A DNA stretch of 34,310 nt from CAZXCQ01 sp964639275 (lineage in GTDB: Bacteria; Desulfobacterota; DSM-4660; Desulfatiglandales; Desulfatiglandaceae): positions 1 to 34,310 of the forward strand of contig CAZXCQ010000025.1 in assembly GCA_964639275.1 (NCBI GenBank), given 5' to 3'. This document shows positions 7,795 to 15,217 of the stretch, one piece after another. Below the pieces are notes generated by a model. It was not told where the DNA came from. It was given only the letters and a program-made list of their open reading frames with translations, and made no database searches. The translations under genes and the position numbers were made by a program. Positions within the stretch are counted from its first letter, which is position 1. Each line of letters opens with the position of its first letter.

Positions 7795-8367
7795 TCAATT
7801 GTTCAACACTAACCTCTCATAATGAAACTCAGCACAGACTATGCGTCCTGAATCATCGAAAGGTATTCCTTCCTTATCGAGCAAACTCCTCTTCATTTCA
7901 AGGCCTCCCTGGTAACCGCCTAGATGTCTGTCTGACCGGATGGCCCGGTGACAAGGCACGATAAGGGGAAACGGATTGTTTGCCAGGGCATTTCCCACGG
8001 CTCTGGCTCCGTTGTGCGTACCCAGATGTGCTGCAATGAGCCCGTAGGTAGTGACACCTCCACGTGGAACCCTGTGTTCCGCGCGAAGAACGGATTGTTG
8101 AAACGCGGAGCACAAGTCCAAGTCTGCAATATCCAGAGAAATTTCAATGGCATCCCCCTCAAGAAGCCCTTTGATCGCAGCGGCTACAGCGTCGATCTCT
8201 ATGCATGAAGACACTTGTGAATTTGGGTAGAGTGAGGACGCTTGATCTTTAGCGGATAACCCTGGTTTCGAGAGCAATACCCGAACGACCTTGGGGCCAT
8301 GGTTGAGTCTGGCCCAGATGACGCCTACAGATCCAAAAGGGGTTGACTCTATGATCTTCCTATTCAT
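7795..8367 (-). CDS. ogt: O6-alkylguanine-DNA alkyltransferase (methylated-DNA--protein-cysteine methyltransferase)
   Basis: The 190-residue protein removes alkyl groups from O6-alkylguanine by transferring them irreversibly to its own cysteine. The C-terminal domain has the full signature: VPRGGVTTYGLIAAHLG, the RAVGNALANNPFPLIVPCHR block with acceptor C139, and GGYQGGLEMKRSLLDKE. The ATG at 8367 is chosen; a TTG 11 codons further upstream keeps the frame but adds a sequence unlike the family. Neither start has a strong ribosome binding site. The N-terminal 80 residues are poorly conserved, which is normal for this family, and there is no Ada-type regulatory domain. The gene is divergent from the ferredoxin-nitroreductase gene, sharing about 370 bases of upstream DNA with a palindrome at 8443-8459. 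Confidence 0.92.
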   Translation of the reverse strand: MNRKIIESTPFGSVGVIWARLNHGPKVVRVLLSKPGLSAKDQASSLYPNSQVSSCIEIDAVAAAIKGLLEGDAIEISLDIADLDLCSAFQQSVLRAEHRVPRGGVTTYGLIAAHLGTHNGARAVGNALANNPFPLIVPCHRAIRSDRHLGGYQGGLEMKRSLLDKEGIPFDDSGRIVCAEFHYERLVLNN

Positions 8368-8442
8368 ATGCCGATCGCGTTGATAGCATGAAAAAGTCAA
8401 AAAACTTCCGACCCGATCCCAACCTCCAGCTGGTGTATTATC

Positions 8443-8459
8443 GGTATGAATAATATACC
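8443..8459. promoter_or_regulatory. Operator-like inverted repeat between divergent genes
   Basis: GGTAT-N7-ATACC lies in the AT-rich part of the region between the ogt gene and the ferredoxin-nitroreductase gene. The symmetry and position suit a repressor site, but no regulator is identified. Confidence 0.3.
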
Positions 8460-8602
8460 ATGATTATGCGTATTCTCAACCCGGATTATTTTTCATTATG
8501 ATTTGAACCCCTGGAATCACCTGGACCAAGAACCGTAAGGTTTCTGGGATCTGCCCCGCTTTTCATCTTCTCTGGGATATCTCGGGGTTTAGTAGCCGTC
8601 AT

Positions 8603-8631
8603 TTGACACGACGGATGTTTTGTCTTAAATT
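8603..8631 (+). promoter_or_regulatory. Sigma-70-type promoter for the ferredoxin-nitroreductase gene
   Basis: TTGACA at 8603-8608 is a perfect -35 match, followed by a 17-base spacer and TAAATT at 8626-8631 as a 4/6 match to the -10. Transcription would begin near 8638, just ahead of the large hairpin at 8642-8677, leaving a leader of about 100 bases before the ATG at 8738. Confidence 0.65.
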
Positions 8632-8641
8632 CCATTGCAGC

Positions 8642-8677
8642 CCGCGAGGACCCCTCAATTCTGAGGCGTCCTCGCGG
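8642..8677 (+). promoter_or_regulatory. Strong leader hairpin upstream of the ferredoxin-nitroreductase gene
   Basis: CCGCGAGGAC (8642-8651) pairs perfectly with GTCCTCGCGG (8668-8677). After a C-C mismatch, CCTCA pairs with TGAGG around the loop ATTC, giving 15 base pairs. There is no T-tract after it, so it is not an intrinsic terminator. At the predicted 5' end of the transcript it could stabilise the mRNA, act as a protein-binding leader, or be an inert palindrome. Confidence 0.55.
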
Positions 8678-8737
8678 TCGGTGCACCAGATGAGACCGGC
8701 TCTCGGTCCAATAAATAGACCCAAGGAGATGACATTC

Positions 8738-9559
8738 ATGGGACTCTTGATTGTTGACGAAAACAAGTGCAAAAAAGACGGTATTTGCGCGGTCGAGTGC
8801 CCCATGGCAATCATCAAACTGGAAGAAGGCAATGGATTCCCACGGCTGATTCCCGGCGGCAAAGAGATGTGCCTGGTGTGCGGGCACTGCGTGGCGGTAT
8901 GCCCCCATGGCGCGCTGAGCCACACCCAGATCCCTATCGAGGAGTGCCCGGCAATCGACAAACAACTGGAAATAGACGAACGGCAGGTGGTTCAATTCCT
9001 TCGGTCCCGCCGCTCGATCCGTTTTTTCAAAGAAGAACCACCGGACAAAGAAAAGATCCGGCGGCTTATCGAAATTGCCCGCTACGCACCCACGGCCGGA
9101 AACGGTCAATTGGTGGAATGGATGGTCATGAGCAATCGGGCCAAGATCAAGGAAATTGCCGGGATGACAGTGGATTGGATGCGCAAAGTGTTGGAAAAGG
9201 CTCCTGAAACCGCCCCCTTTTATATCCCCATTATCGTGGGCGCCTGGAACATGGGGTTTGATGCGATACTGCGGGATGCCCCTGCACTGGTTCTTGCCTC
9301 GGCCCCTCAAGAGGCGACCAACGGCATGGTGGATGTGACGCTGGCCCTTTCCTATTTCGAACTGGCGGCCCCTAAATTGGGTCTGGGAACCTGCTGGGCA
9401 GGCCTGCTCCAGGGGGCCCTTGTTTCCTCTTCAGCCACAAGAGAGGCACTGGGGCTCCCCAAGGGGCACCCGCATCACTATCCCATGATGGTCGGTTATC
9501 CCAAAGCGAAATATTTCAGACTGCCTGAGCGAAAGGCACCGAAAATCACCTGGAAGTGA
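8738..9559 (+). CDS. Ferredoxin-nitroreductase fusion flavoprotein
   Basis: The 273-residue protein starts at the ATG at 8738, nine bases after AAGGAG at 8723-8728; an ATG at 8729 is too close to that signal. Residues 1-60 form a two-cluster ferredoxin domain. The second cluster motif is complete (C45, C48, C51, C55-Pro), while the first reads C11-x5-C17-x3-C21-Pro with Asp14 where the second Cys normally sits. Residues 75-270 are a nitroreductase-type FMN domain (RSRRSIRFFKEEPP near 82, RYAPTAGNGQLVEW, GTCWAGLL near 225). Such proteins pass electrons from ferredoxin clusters to FMN to reduce an unknown acceptor. It appears monocistronic with its own promoter and leader hairpin, and is followed by an inverted-repeat element. 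Confidence 0.88.
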   Translation: MGLLIVDENKCKKDGICAVECPMAIIKLEEGNGFPRLIPGGKEMCLVCGHCVAVCPHGALSHTQIPIEECPAIDKQLEIDERQVVQFLRSRRSIRFFKEEPPDKEKIRRLIEIARYAPTAGNGQLVEWMVMSNRAKIKEIAGMTVDWMRKVLEKAPETAPFYIPIIVGAWNMGFDAILRDAPALVLASAPQEATNGMVDVTLALSYFELAAPKLGLGTCWAGLLQGALVSSSATREALGLPKGHPHHYPMMVGYPKAKYFRLPERKAPKITWK

Positions 9560-9588
9560 CCGCGGTTGCGATCTAAAGAGCAGCCTAA

Positions 9589-9769
9589 TACTACAGCGAC
9601 ACTTTTCAGGTAACCATTTGAAATTTAATATAAAACATGCCGGTGGTTTCTTTACGGCGTCATTCCCGCGAAAGCGGGAATCCAGTATTATTTTCACGTG
9701 CATAGCGTTCCTGGATGCCCGCCTTCGCGGGCATGACGTGCATAATAGGCGCAAAGTGTCGCTGTAGTA
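9589..9769. mobile_element. 181-bp MITE-like element with 17-bp terminal inverted repeats
   Basis: TACTACAGCGACACTTT at 9589-9605 is repeated perfectly in inverted orientation at 9753-9769. The element is flanked on both sides by CTAA (9585-9588 and 9770-9773), which looks like a 4-bp target duplication. Inside it lies a second, imperfect inverted repeat: GTCATTCCCGCGAAAGCGGG near 9658-9680 and its counterpart GCCCGCCTTCGCGGGCATGAC near 9716-9736. That inner sequence belongs to a hairpin family dispersed in many proteobacterial genomes. There is no coding capacity, so any movement would need a transposase supplied elsewhere. Confidence 0.75.
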
Positions 9770-9835
9770 CTAAGGGTTCGCTCAAAACTAAATATCGTTC
9801 CTGTCTATGAGAAAGGAGAATGAACCATTAATACC

Positions 9836-11074
9836 TTGAAAGCCAAAAAAAAGACCAATCAAGCGAATGAACGCGCGCTGGACGGCGTAAAAGTCCTTGA
9901 ATACTGCTCGATGGTGAGCGGTCCCTATTGCACAAAGATTATGGCCGATCTGGGGGCTGAGGTGATCAAGATCGAGCCTCCGGTGGATGGGGACCCGGCC
10001 AGACAAATGCCCCCATTTCCTGAGGACAAACCCCATCCGGAAAAAAGCGGGCTCTTTCTCTACCTCAACACCAACAAACGGGGAATCACTCTCGATCCTC
10101 AAGAGCCCAGGGGAAAAGAGATCTTTCTGGAACTGGCCAAGAAAGCGGACATCCTTGTGCAAGACCAGCCGGCCGGAGAGATGGAACGGATGGGCCTCGG
10201 ATATAAAGACCTGAGTGTCATCAACAATGGGCTCATCGTCATGTCCATTACCCCCTTCGGGCTTACCGGACCCTATCGGGACTACAAAGGCCGCGCCCTG
10301 AATCTGTCCCATGTCAGCGGCCAGGCCTATCTCCTTCCCCTCCTCTCCCCCCACCCGGACAGACCCCCCGTAAAGGCAGGCGGCAACGCCACCGACTGCG
10401 ACCCCGGGCTGGTGGCTGTAGTGGCCGTGCTGGCCGCGCTTTACTGGAAGGGTGTATCCGGTCGGGGGCAACACATCGACCTGAGCAAGCAGGAGGCCCT
10501 GATCTCCATGCAGCGGGTGGAGAGTGTCACCTATGCCAATGATCAGGTCGTTATGACCCGCACGGGCAACCAGACGCGGATGCCGGGGGGTGTCCTCCCC
10601 TGCAGGGATGGGCACATCGTAGTCATCACGCCGGAGGAGCACCAGTGGGATGCCCTTATGACGCTTATCGGAAACCCGGCGTGGTCCAAAGAACCCTGGT
10701 GCAGGGATCGGGAAGCCCGGGCCCAGCATGCCGAAGCCATAAACAATCTGTTGATTGAATGGACCACCCAGCATACCAAAGAGGAGATATTCCACAAGGG
10801 ACAGGCCATGAGTTGCCCCATCGCGCCCAGCCGGTCGGCGGAGGACCTGATGAGATCTGAGCAATTGAAGGCCAGGAATTTCTTTGTGGATGTCACACAT
10901 CCGCTCCTGGGTCATCTAAAGATACCCTCATCCGCGTCCCGATTCACCGAGAGTCCCTGGCAATTTGACCGCCCGGCCCCGCTCCTTGGCGAAGCCAATG
11001 AAGAGATCTATTGCAAGCGACTGGGCTACAGGGAAGAGGAACTGGAAGTGCTCAAAACAGAAGGAGTCATCTAA
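9836..11074 (+). CDS. CaiB/BaiF family (class III) CoA-transferase, first of a tandem pair
   Basis: The 412-residue protein transfers CoA between carboxylic acids through a mixed-anhydride/thioester mechanism at a conserved aspartate. Family blocks are clear: LDGVKVLEYCSMVSGPYCTKIMADLGAEVIKIE at about 15-47, LNTNKRGITLD near 77-87, ITPFGLTGPY near 138-147, and GNATDCDPG with D187 the likely catalytic Asp, followed by RGQHIDLSKQEALI. The start is unusual: there is no ATG in frame. AAGGAG (9814-9818 region) is ideally spaced from an ATT at 9827, but TTG at 9836 is the conventional choice and is used here. The next CoA-transferase gene begins one base after this stop, so the two are probably translationally coupled and may form a heteromer, as BbsE/BbsF do. 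The acid substrate is unknown. Confidence 0.88.
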   Translation: MKAKKKTNQANERALDGVKVLEYCSMVSGPYCTKIMADLGAEVIKIEPPVDGDPARQMPPFPEDKPHPEKSGLFLYLNTNKRGITLDPQEPRGKEIFLELAKKADILVQDQPAGEMERMGLGYKDLSVINNGLIVMSITPFGLTGPYRDYKGRALNLSHVSGQAYLLPLLSPHPDRPPVKAGGNATDCDPGLVAVVAVLAALYWKGVSGRGQHIDLSKQEALISMQRVESVTYANDQVVMTRTGNQTRMPGGVLPCRDGHIVVITPEEHQWDALMTLIGNPAWSKEPWCRDREARAQHAEAINNLLIEWTTQHTKEEIFHKGQAMSCPIAPSRSAEDLMRSEQLKARNFFVDVTHPLLGHLKIPSSASRFTESPWQFDRPAPLLGEANEEIYCKRLGYREEELEVLKTEGVI

Positions 11075-11075
11075 G

Positions 11076-12290
11076 ATGAATGAAGGACCGCTCAAGGGCG
11101 TGAGGCTTACTGAATTCACATCGGCCTGGGCAGGCCCCTACGCCACCTGCCTCCTCGGTTTTCTGGGTGCTGAAATCATCAAGGTGGAGAGTCGGATGCG
11201 GCTGGATCATTCGCGAAACCTTTCTTTCAGCACGGGCAAACGGTTCTCCGGCCCAGACGAATCAGAGGTATTTAACAACCTCAACCTAAACAAGAAGAGC
11301 ATTATCATCAACCTGAAGGCCCCGCAGGGCATAGACCTTGCTAAAAGGGTAGCGGCGGTGAGCGACGTGGTCATGGAGAACATGCGGCCAGGGGTGATGC
11401 CCAGGCTCGGGCTGGGATATGAGGCCCTCAGGGAGATAAACCCCGAGCTGATCTACCTCTCCTCTTCGGCCTGCGGACAGGGCGGGCCAGAACGGGAATA
11501 TGTGGGCTATGCCCCTACCTTTGCAGCCCTGGGCGGTGTTTCTTATATCACCGGCTATGAGGACTGGCCCCCCAGCAATTTTATGGGCGCCATTGACCTG
11601 CGGAGCGCCACCACTGCTGCGGCTTCCATCCTGGCCGCCCTGGTCCAAAGACAACGAACCGGCAGAGGCCAGTACATTGACATGGCCTCCCAGGAAAGCA
11701 TTGCCGTGCTCATCGGTGATGTGATTCTGGACTATGTGATGAATCAGCGGATTCAGACACGGAGAGGTAACAGAGGCTACCGAATTGCCCCCCACAATTG
11801 TTACCGGTGCGCCGGCGAAGACCAGTGGATCAGCATCGCCGTTGCCACCAACCAGGAATGGGAAGGCCTCTGCCGAACCATGAACCGCCCCGATCTCATA
11901 AAGGAAGAGCGGTTTGCTGCCCCTGAAGACCGCTATAGCCACCAGGACGCGCTTGACCGGATCATCGCGGAATGGACCCGGGACAAAGACAGCTATCAAT
12001 TGATGGAAGAACTTCAAAAGGCCGGTGTTGCCGCTGCGCCCACCCTGAGTAGTGAAGGGTTATTCAAAGATCCCCATGTCCGTGATCGGGGCGTCTTTCT
12101 CCAGGTGGAGCACCCTGTCATCGGCCGGGACTGGGTCATCGCCCCGCCCTGGCGGTTCTCTGAAACCCCGGCAAGAATCAACCGGCACGCCCCCCTGCTC
12201 GGGGAGCACAACGCGTATGTGTTTGGCGAGCTCCTGGGGATCTCAGCGGCGGAAATAGAAAGGCTGGAACAGGAAAAGGTGATATACTAA
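11076..12290 (+). CDS. CaiB/BaiF family (class III) CoA-transferase, second of a tandem pair
   Basis: The 404-residue protein starts at the ATG at 11076, nine bases after AAGGAG at 11061-11066, which lies inside the end of the first CoA-transferase gene. Family blocks: LKGVRLTEFTSAWAGPYAT near 6-24, LGAEIIKVES near 30-39, LNLNKKSIIINLK near 69-81, a GQGGP turn near 134-138, GAIDLRSAT with candidate catalytic D174, and RGQYIDMASQES. It is clearly diverged from its neighbour (different central blocks), so the pair is not a recent duplication. This favours a two-subunit enzyme or two enzymes with different acids. Similar tandem pairs activate benzylsuccinate or alkylsuccinates in anaerobic hydrocarbon degraders, but nothing here fixes the substrate. 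Confidence 0.88.
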   Translation: MNEGPLKGVRLTEFTSAWAGPYATCLLGFLGAEIIKVESRMRLDHSRNLSFSTGKRFSGPDESEVFNNLNLNKKSIIINLKAPQGIDLAKRVAAVSDVVMENMRPGVMPRLGLGYEALREINPELIYLSSSACGQGGPEREYVGYAPTFAALGGVSYITGYEDWPPSNFMGAIDLRSATTAAASILAALVQRQRTGRGQYIDMASQESIAVLIGDVILDYVMNQRIQTRRGNRGYRIAPHNCYRCAGEDQWISIAVATNQEWEGLCRTMNRPDLIKEERFAAPEDRYSHQDALDRIIAEWTRDKDSYQLMEELQKAGVAAAPTLSSEGLFKDPHVRDRGVFLQVEHPVIGRDWVIAPPWRFSETPARINRHAPLLGEHNAYVFGELLGISAAEIERLEQEKVIY

Positions 12291-12336
12291 GCCGAAAACG
12301 AAAGGCAAAACATATGTCAAACCCTGAATCCTCCCC

Positions 12337-13749
12337 TTATTTCCATGGTTTGAATCCACCCTGTTTGGAAGCCCTCCGCGCCGTCACATAAAACAATGAT
12401 GCCGCAGAGAGCACAATTCCCGCCAGCAGCAGGAACAGATTGCTGTAAGGACCTGCGGACATCGTGGCTGTCAGGGGATTGATGGGTACATGATCCTTTG
12501 ATATATCGAGCAACTTTCCGATAAATGCAGCGCTGAAGGCGCCCGACATAAAGAAGAAGAGATTGTACATTCCCATACCAATCCCAAGCTGATCTGTGGG
12601 AAGGGTTGAAGAGACGATATGGGCAATGGAGGACTGCAATAAGGAAAACCCCATGTAGCACAGGATCATGTTCAAGGCAATGACCCACGGTTGTAACCCT
12701 GCAAAGGTCGAAAGAAGGATAAACCCTGCCGTCAACAGGGTCATCCCGGTACATACGACGGGTGTGCTGCCTGTTCTATCCACAAATCTTCCACCGATCG
12801 TCCCTGAAGCAGCGGCGATCATGGCCCCGGGAAACATCACAAGTCCAATCTTGCCGGTTCCGAGCTGGTTTAGGCCCCTGAGCATGAGTGGTGTCATGAA
12901 GAACGTACCAAAAACAGTGCTCAGGGAGAGAAAAGCGACGACGACCATGTTGCGGTAGGAATGGTTACAGAACAGCGAAGGGGTCAAAAAGGGGGTTTCC
13001 CTCCGGTTGATATGCACCAGAAAGCAGAGCATTAGAATCATGCTGAGCGGCAGGGTCCACCAGACGGTCAAGGTGATAAAGAGAAGAAACGAGCCGATCG
13101 AACCCACCATGAGGACCGCTCCGGGTGTATCGAATCTGCCCGCGTGTCTGGTGTGATCAGGGAGGCGTCGCCTGAAAGATCGAATGGTACACAGCGTAAT
13201 CGTAGAAAGGATAAACAGATAGCGCCAGTGAAAAGTCCCGGTGATGAAACCCCCGAGAATGGGGCCTATGCCGGCTCCGAGGGCCACGGTGGATGCGAGC
13301 GCACCCAGCGCCCTCCCCTTTGCCGAAGCCGGAAAGTATGTTGTGGCAATCAGCATGCCAAGAGCCGGTACGGCCCCGGCGCCCGAGGCCTGCACGATGC
13401 GTGCAGCGATCAGCATGGGATACCACTGCGAGAGAAAACCGACGAGTGAGCCAGTATTGAACAATATCAGCCCGATCACAATAAGGTTCTTTACTGAGTA
13501 TGTATCGGCAAGCCTGCCATAGGTGACCGAGCTGATGGCAAAAAAGATCACATAACCACTCACCACCCAGCTCACCTGTGAAGGGAGCAGGTGGAACTGT
13601 TGCGCGATATCCGGAAGTGATACATTGAACATCGTGGTGTTGAGAACCGAGAAAAAGATTATGGTCGAAAGGAGGAGGATCAGCCTTTTGCGGACAGCCG
13701 GGTCGGTTACTCTGTCCTTTTGGATGTCCACATCGGCGATTTCTTTCAA
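12337..13749 (-). CDS. MFS exporter, DHA2-like drug:proton antiporter
   Basis: The 470-residue integral membrane protein has about 14 hydrophobic segments. Motif A-like GRLADTYSVKN (78-88) follows the second helix, and the antiporter motif C appears as LGAGIGPILGGF (157-168), which points to an exporter. A charged cytoplasmic loop (RSFRRRLPDHTRHAGRFD) lies near 185-205. The start is a TTG at 13749 preceded by GAGGGTGG. The gene ends 47 bases from the tail of the second CoA-transferase, in convergent orientation. It lies downstream of the esterase gene on the same strand, but the hairpins between them suggest separate or attenuated transcription. The substrate cannot be told; multidrug or organic-acid export are both possible. 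Confidence 0.88.
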   Translation of the reverse strand: MKEIADVDIQKDRVTDPAVRKRLILLLSTIIFFSVLNTTMFNVSLPDIAQQFHLLPSQVSWVVSGYVIFFAISSVTYGRLADTYSVKNLIVIGLILFNTGSLVGFLSQWYPMLIAARIVQASGAGAVPALGMLIATTYFPASAKGRALGALASTVALGAGIGPILGGFITGTFHWRYLFILSTITLCTIRSFRRRLPDHTRHAGRFDTPGAVLMVGSIGSFLLFITLTVWWTLPLSMILMLCFLVHINRRETPFLTPSLFCNHSYRNMVVVAFLSLSTVFGTFFMTPLMLRGLNQLGTGKIGLVMFPGAMIAAASGTIGGRFVDRTGSTPVVCTGMTLLTAGFILLSTFAGLQPWVIALNMILCYMGFSLLQSSIAHIVSSTLPTDQLGIGMGMYNLFFFMSGAFSAAFIGKLLDISKDHVPINPLTATMSAGPYSNLFLLLAGIVLSAASLFYVTARRASKQGGFKPWK

Positions 13750-13786
13750 TTTACCACCCTCTTAAGGCTTTGGCGCTTTGAAAACA

Positions 13787-13838
13787 GGGCAATGGCGATT
13801 CCGAACCCCCATTGCCCTCTTCAAGTAAAAACTTGAAG
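13787..13838 (-). terminator. Two adjacent hairpins between the esterase and MFS genes
   Basis: CTTCAAGT and ACTTGAAG (13819-13838) form a perfect 8-bp stem with a four-base loop. Next to it, GGGCAATGG and CCATTGCCC (13787-13817) form a 9-bp stem with a 13-base loop. Read on the minus strand the second hairpin is followed by TGTTTTC, so it could terminate the esterase transcript or attenuate entry into the MFS gene. The remaining gap (13839-13972) shows nothing else. Confidence 0.5.
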
Positions 13839-13972
13839 AAAGCTAAATTGATACAAAACAATAAGGAAAGTGTAACATCCCAAAAAGCAGGGGGAAAGCC
13901 GTGGCATAGGCTTCGCATTCCAAGGGACAAAGACTTTCTACCTTGTGAACCAAGCCTGATGCCTTGCGTCCT

Positions 13973-14938
13973 CTATCCTACCACCCTCTTGGCTATGAAA
14001 TCATACATCCTTTCATTGGCCTCTCGAGCGATTTTTATGGGAAACAGGTTGAAGACATGCGTACCACCCGGGTAAACAGCCAGCTCGGCCTGATTCCCCG
14101 CAGCCAGCCAGCGGACATGCATAAAGAGCGTGTCATCCAGGAGAGGATCAAGGGTGCCGACCGTAAAGAGGGCAGGAGGCATCCGGGATAGTTCGGCATA
14201 AATGGGGGAGGCATCCGGATCATCCCGTCTTTCGATTTCGGGGATATAGAGGTCATTAAACCAATTGATCATCGGGGTTGAAATGATGAGGTTTCTTTCT
14301 CCCCAGTTGCGCTGGCTCGGGGTCATGGCGATATCATAGCACCCATAGCCGAGGTTGGCCCCCAAAAACCCCGTAAAATCATGCCGGTCGCGCATCCTGA
14401 CGAGGGTGACGACAGAAAGGTTGGCCCCGGCGGACTCTCCGCCAATGATAAGCCTTTCCGATCCAAACTCTGCCCTGGCGTTTTTTATTAGCCAGACCGC
14501 CACGGTCTCACAATCGTCGGCGGCTGCCGGGTAGGGGTGTTCCGGGGCAAGCCTGTAGTCAACGCTGACCACGGCAACCCTGGACCTTTTCGAAGTCTCG
14601 GCCAGGATCTCATCAAAGTGGTCCGGGTGGCAGAGTGCAAAGCCCCCTCCATGAATATGGAGATACACCCCATGGACCTCATCCGGAACAAAAACGCGAA
14701 TCGAGACATCATGATCCCCTCCGGTGACAACCCGGTCCTGGGCCTCATCAAGGCGTTTGATTGGGCCCATCCAGCTCTTCCCCGATTCTCTCTCCTCGCG
14801 AACCTCCTGGGGTGTCCGGGTATGCACGGGGGGAATTCTGGCAAGAAGCTCTTCAAGCCTTTTATTGAATCTAGCTGTTTCAGGGTCCACGGCATCAGGA
14901 TCGAACATATTGCGGTCAAGGATCTCTATTTTGCTCAT
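13973..14938 (-). CDS. Alpha/beta hydrolase, hormone-sensitive-lipase (HSL) family esterase
   Basis: The 321-residue protein has the HSL-family oxyanion signature HGGGF (96-100) and nucleophile elbow GESAG with Ser169. The VDYRLAPEHPYPAAADD block is at 126-142. The likely triad is completed by D264 (GTLDPLLDD) and H294 (GGTHVF). Members hydrolyse short- to medium-chain carboxyl esters or thioesters. The ATG at 14938 is preferred over the ATG at 14944, because GAGAGG is seven bases from the former and nearly touches the latter. No signal peptide is visible, so it should be cytoplasmic. It is divergent from the large helicase gene and upstream of the exporter. The substrate is unknown. Confidence 0.9.
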   Translation of the reverse strand: MSKIEILDRNMFDPDAVDPETARFNKRLEELLARIPPVHTRTPQEVREERESGKSWMGPIKRLDEAQDRVVTGGDHDVSIRVFVPDEVHGVYLHIHGGGFALCHPDHFDEILAETSKRSRVAVVSVDYRLAPEHPYPAAADDCETVAVWLIKNARAEFGSERLIIGGESAGANLSVVTLVRMRDRHDFTGFLGANLGYGCYDIAMTPSQRNWGERNLIISTPMINWFNDLYIPEIERRDDPDASPIYAELSRMPPALFTVGTLDPLLDDTLFMHVRWLAAGNQAELAVYPGGTHVFNLFPIKIAREANERMYDFIAKRVVG

Positions 14939-15217
14939 AGTCATTCCTCTCTTTGGATCAGATTTGAGATACACCTTTCTGTACAGCCAAGAGGTGATTT
15001 TGGGGATAAATGGATAGGATGGTAAGAACGTGCTTTTTGGGTCGCGAAGTATAGCTGTTTCAGATTTATGTGTCAATCCGAAACACCCCTCATGTTGCTC
15101 AAGCCACATCAATCCAAACTCGTGTTCAATTTATTGAGAAAATCCGGCCGATATGTTAGACGAGAATCTGAGCAGAAGGCCCACATCTTAACCAGAAAGA
15201 TGTTATGGTAGATACCC

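Noticed and set aside
8642..8677. Intrinsic terminator for an upstream gene
   Set aside because: There is no T-tract on either side, and the hairpin lies downstream of a good promoter.
8486..9310. 274-codon minus-strand open frame
   Set aside because: It overlaps the ferredoxin-nitroreductase gene and its promoter; there is no recognisable domain.
9788..10915. 375-codon minus-strand open frame
   Set aside because: It is antisense to the first CoA-transferase, whose family motifs are unmistakable; the antisense product is compositionally odd and unrecognisable.
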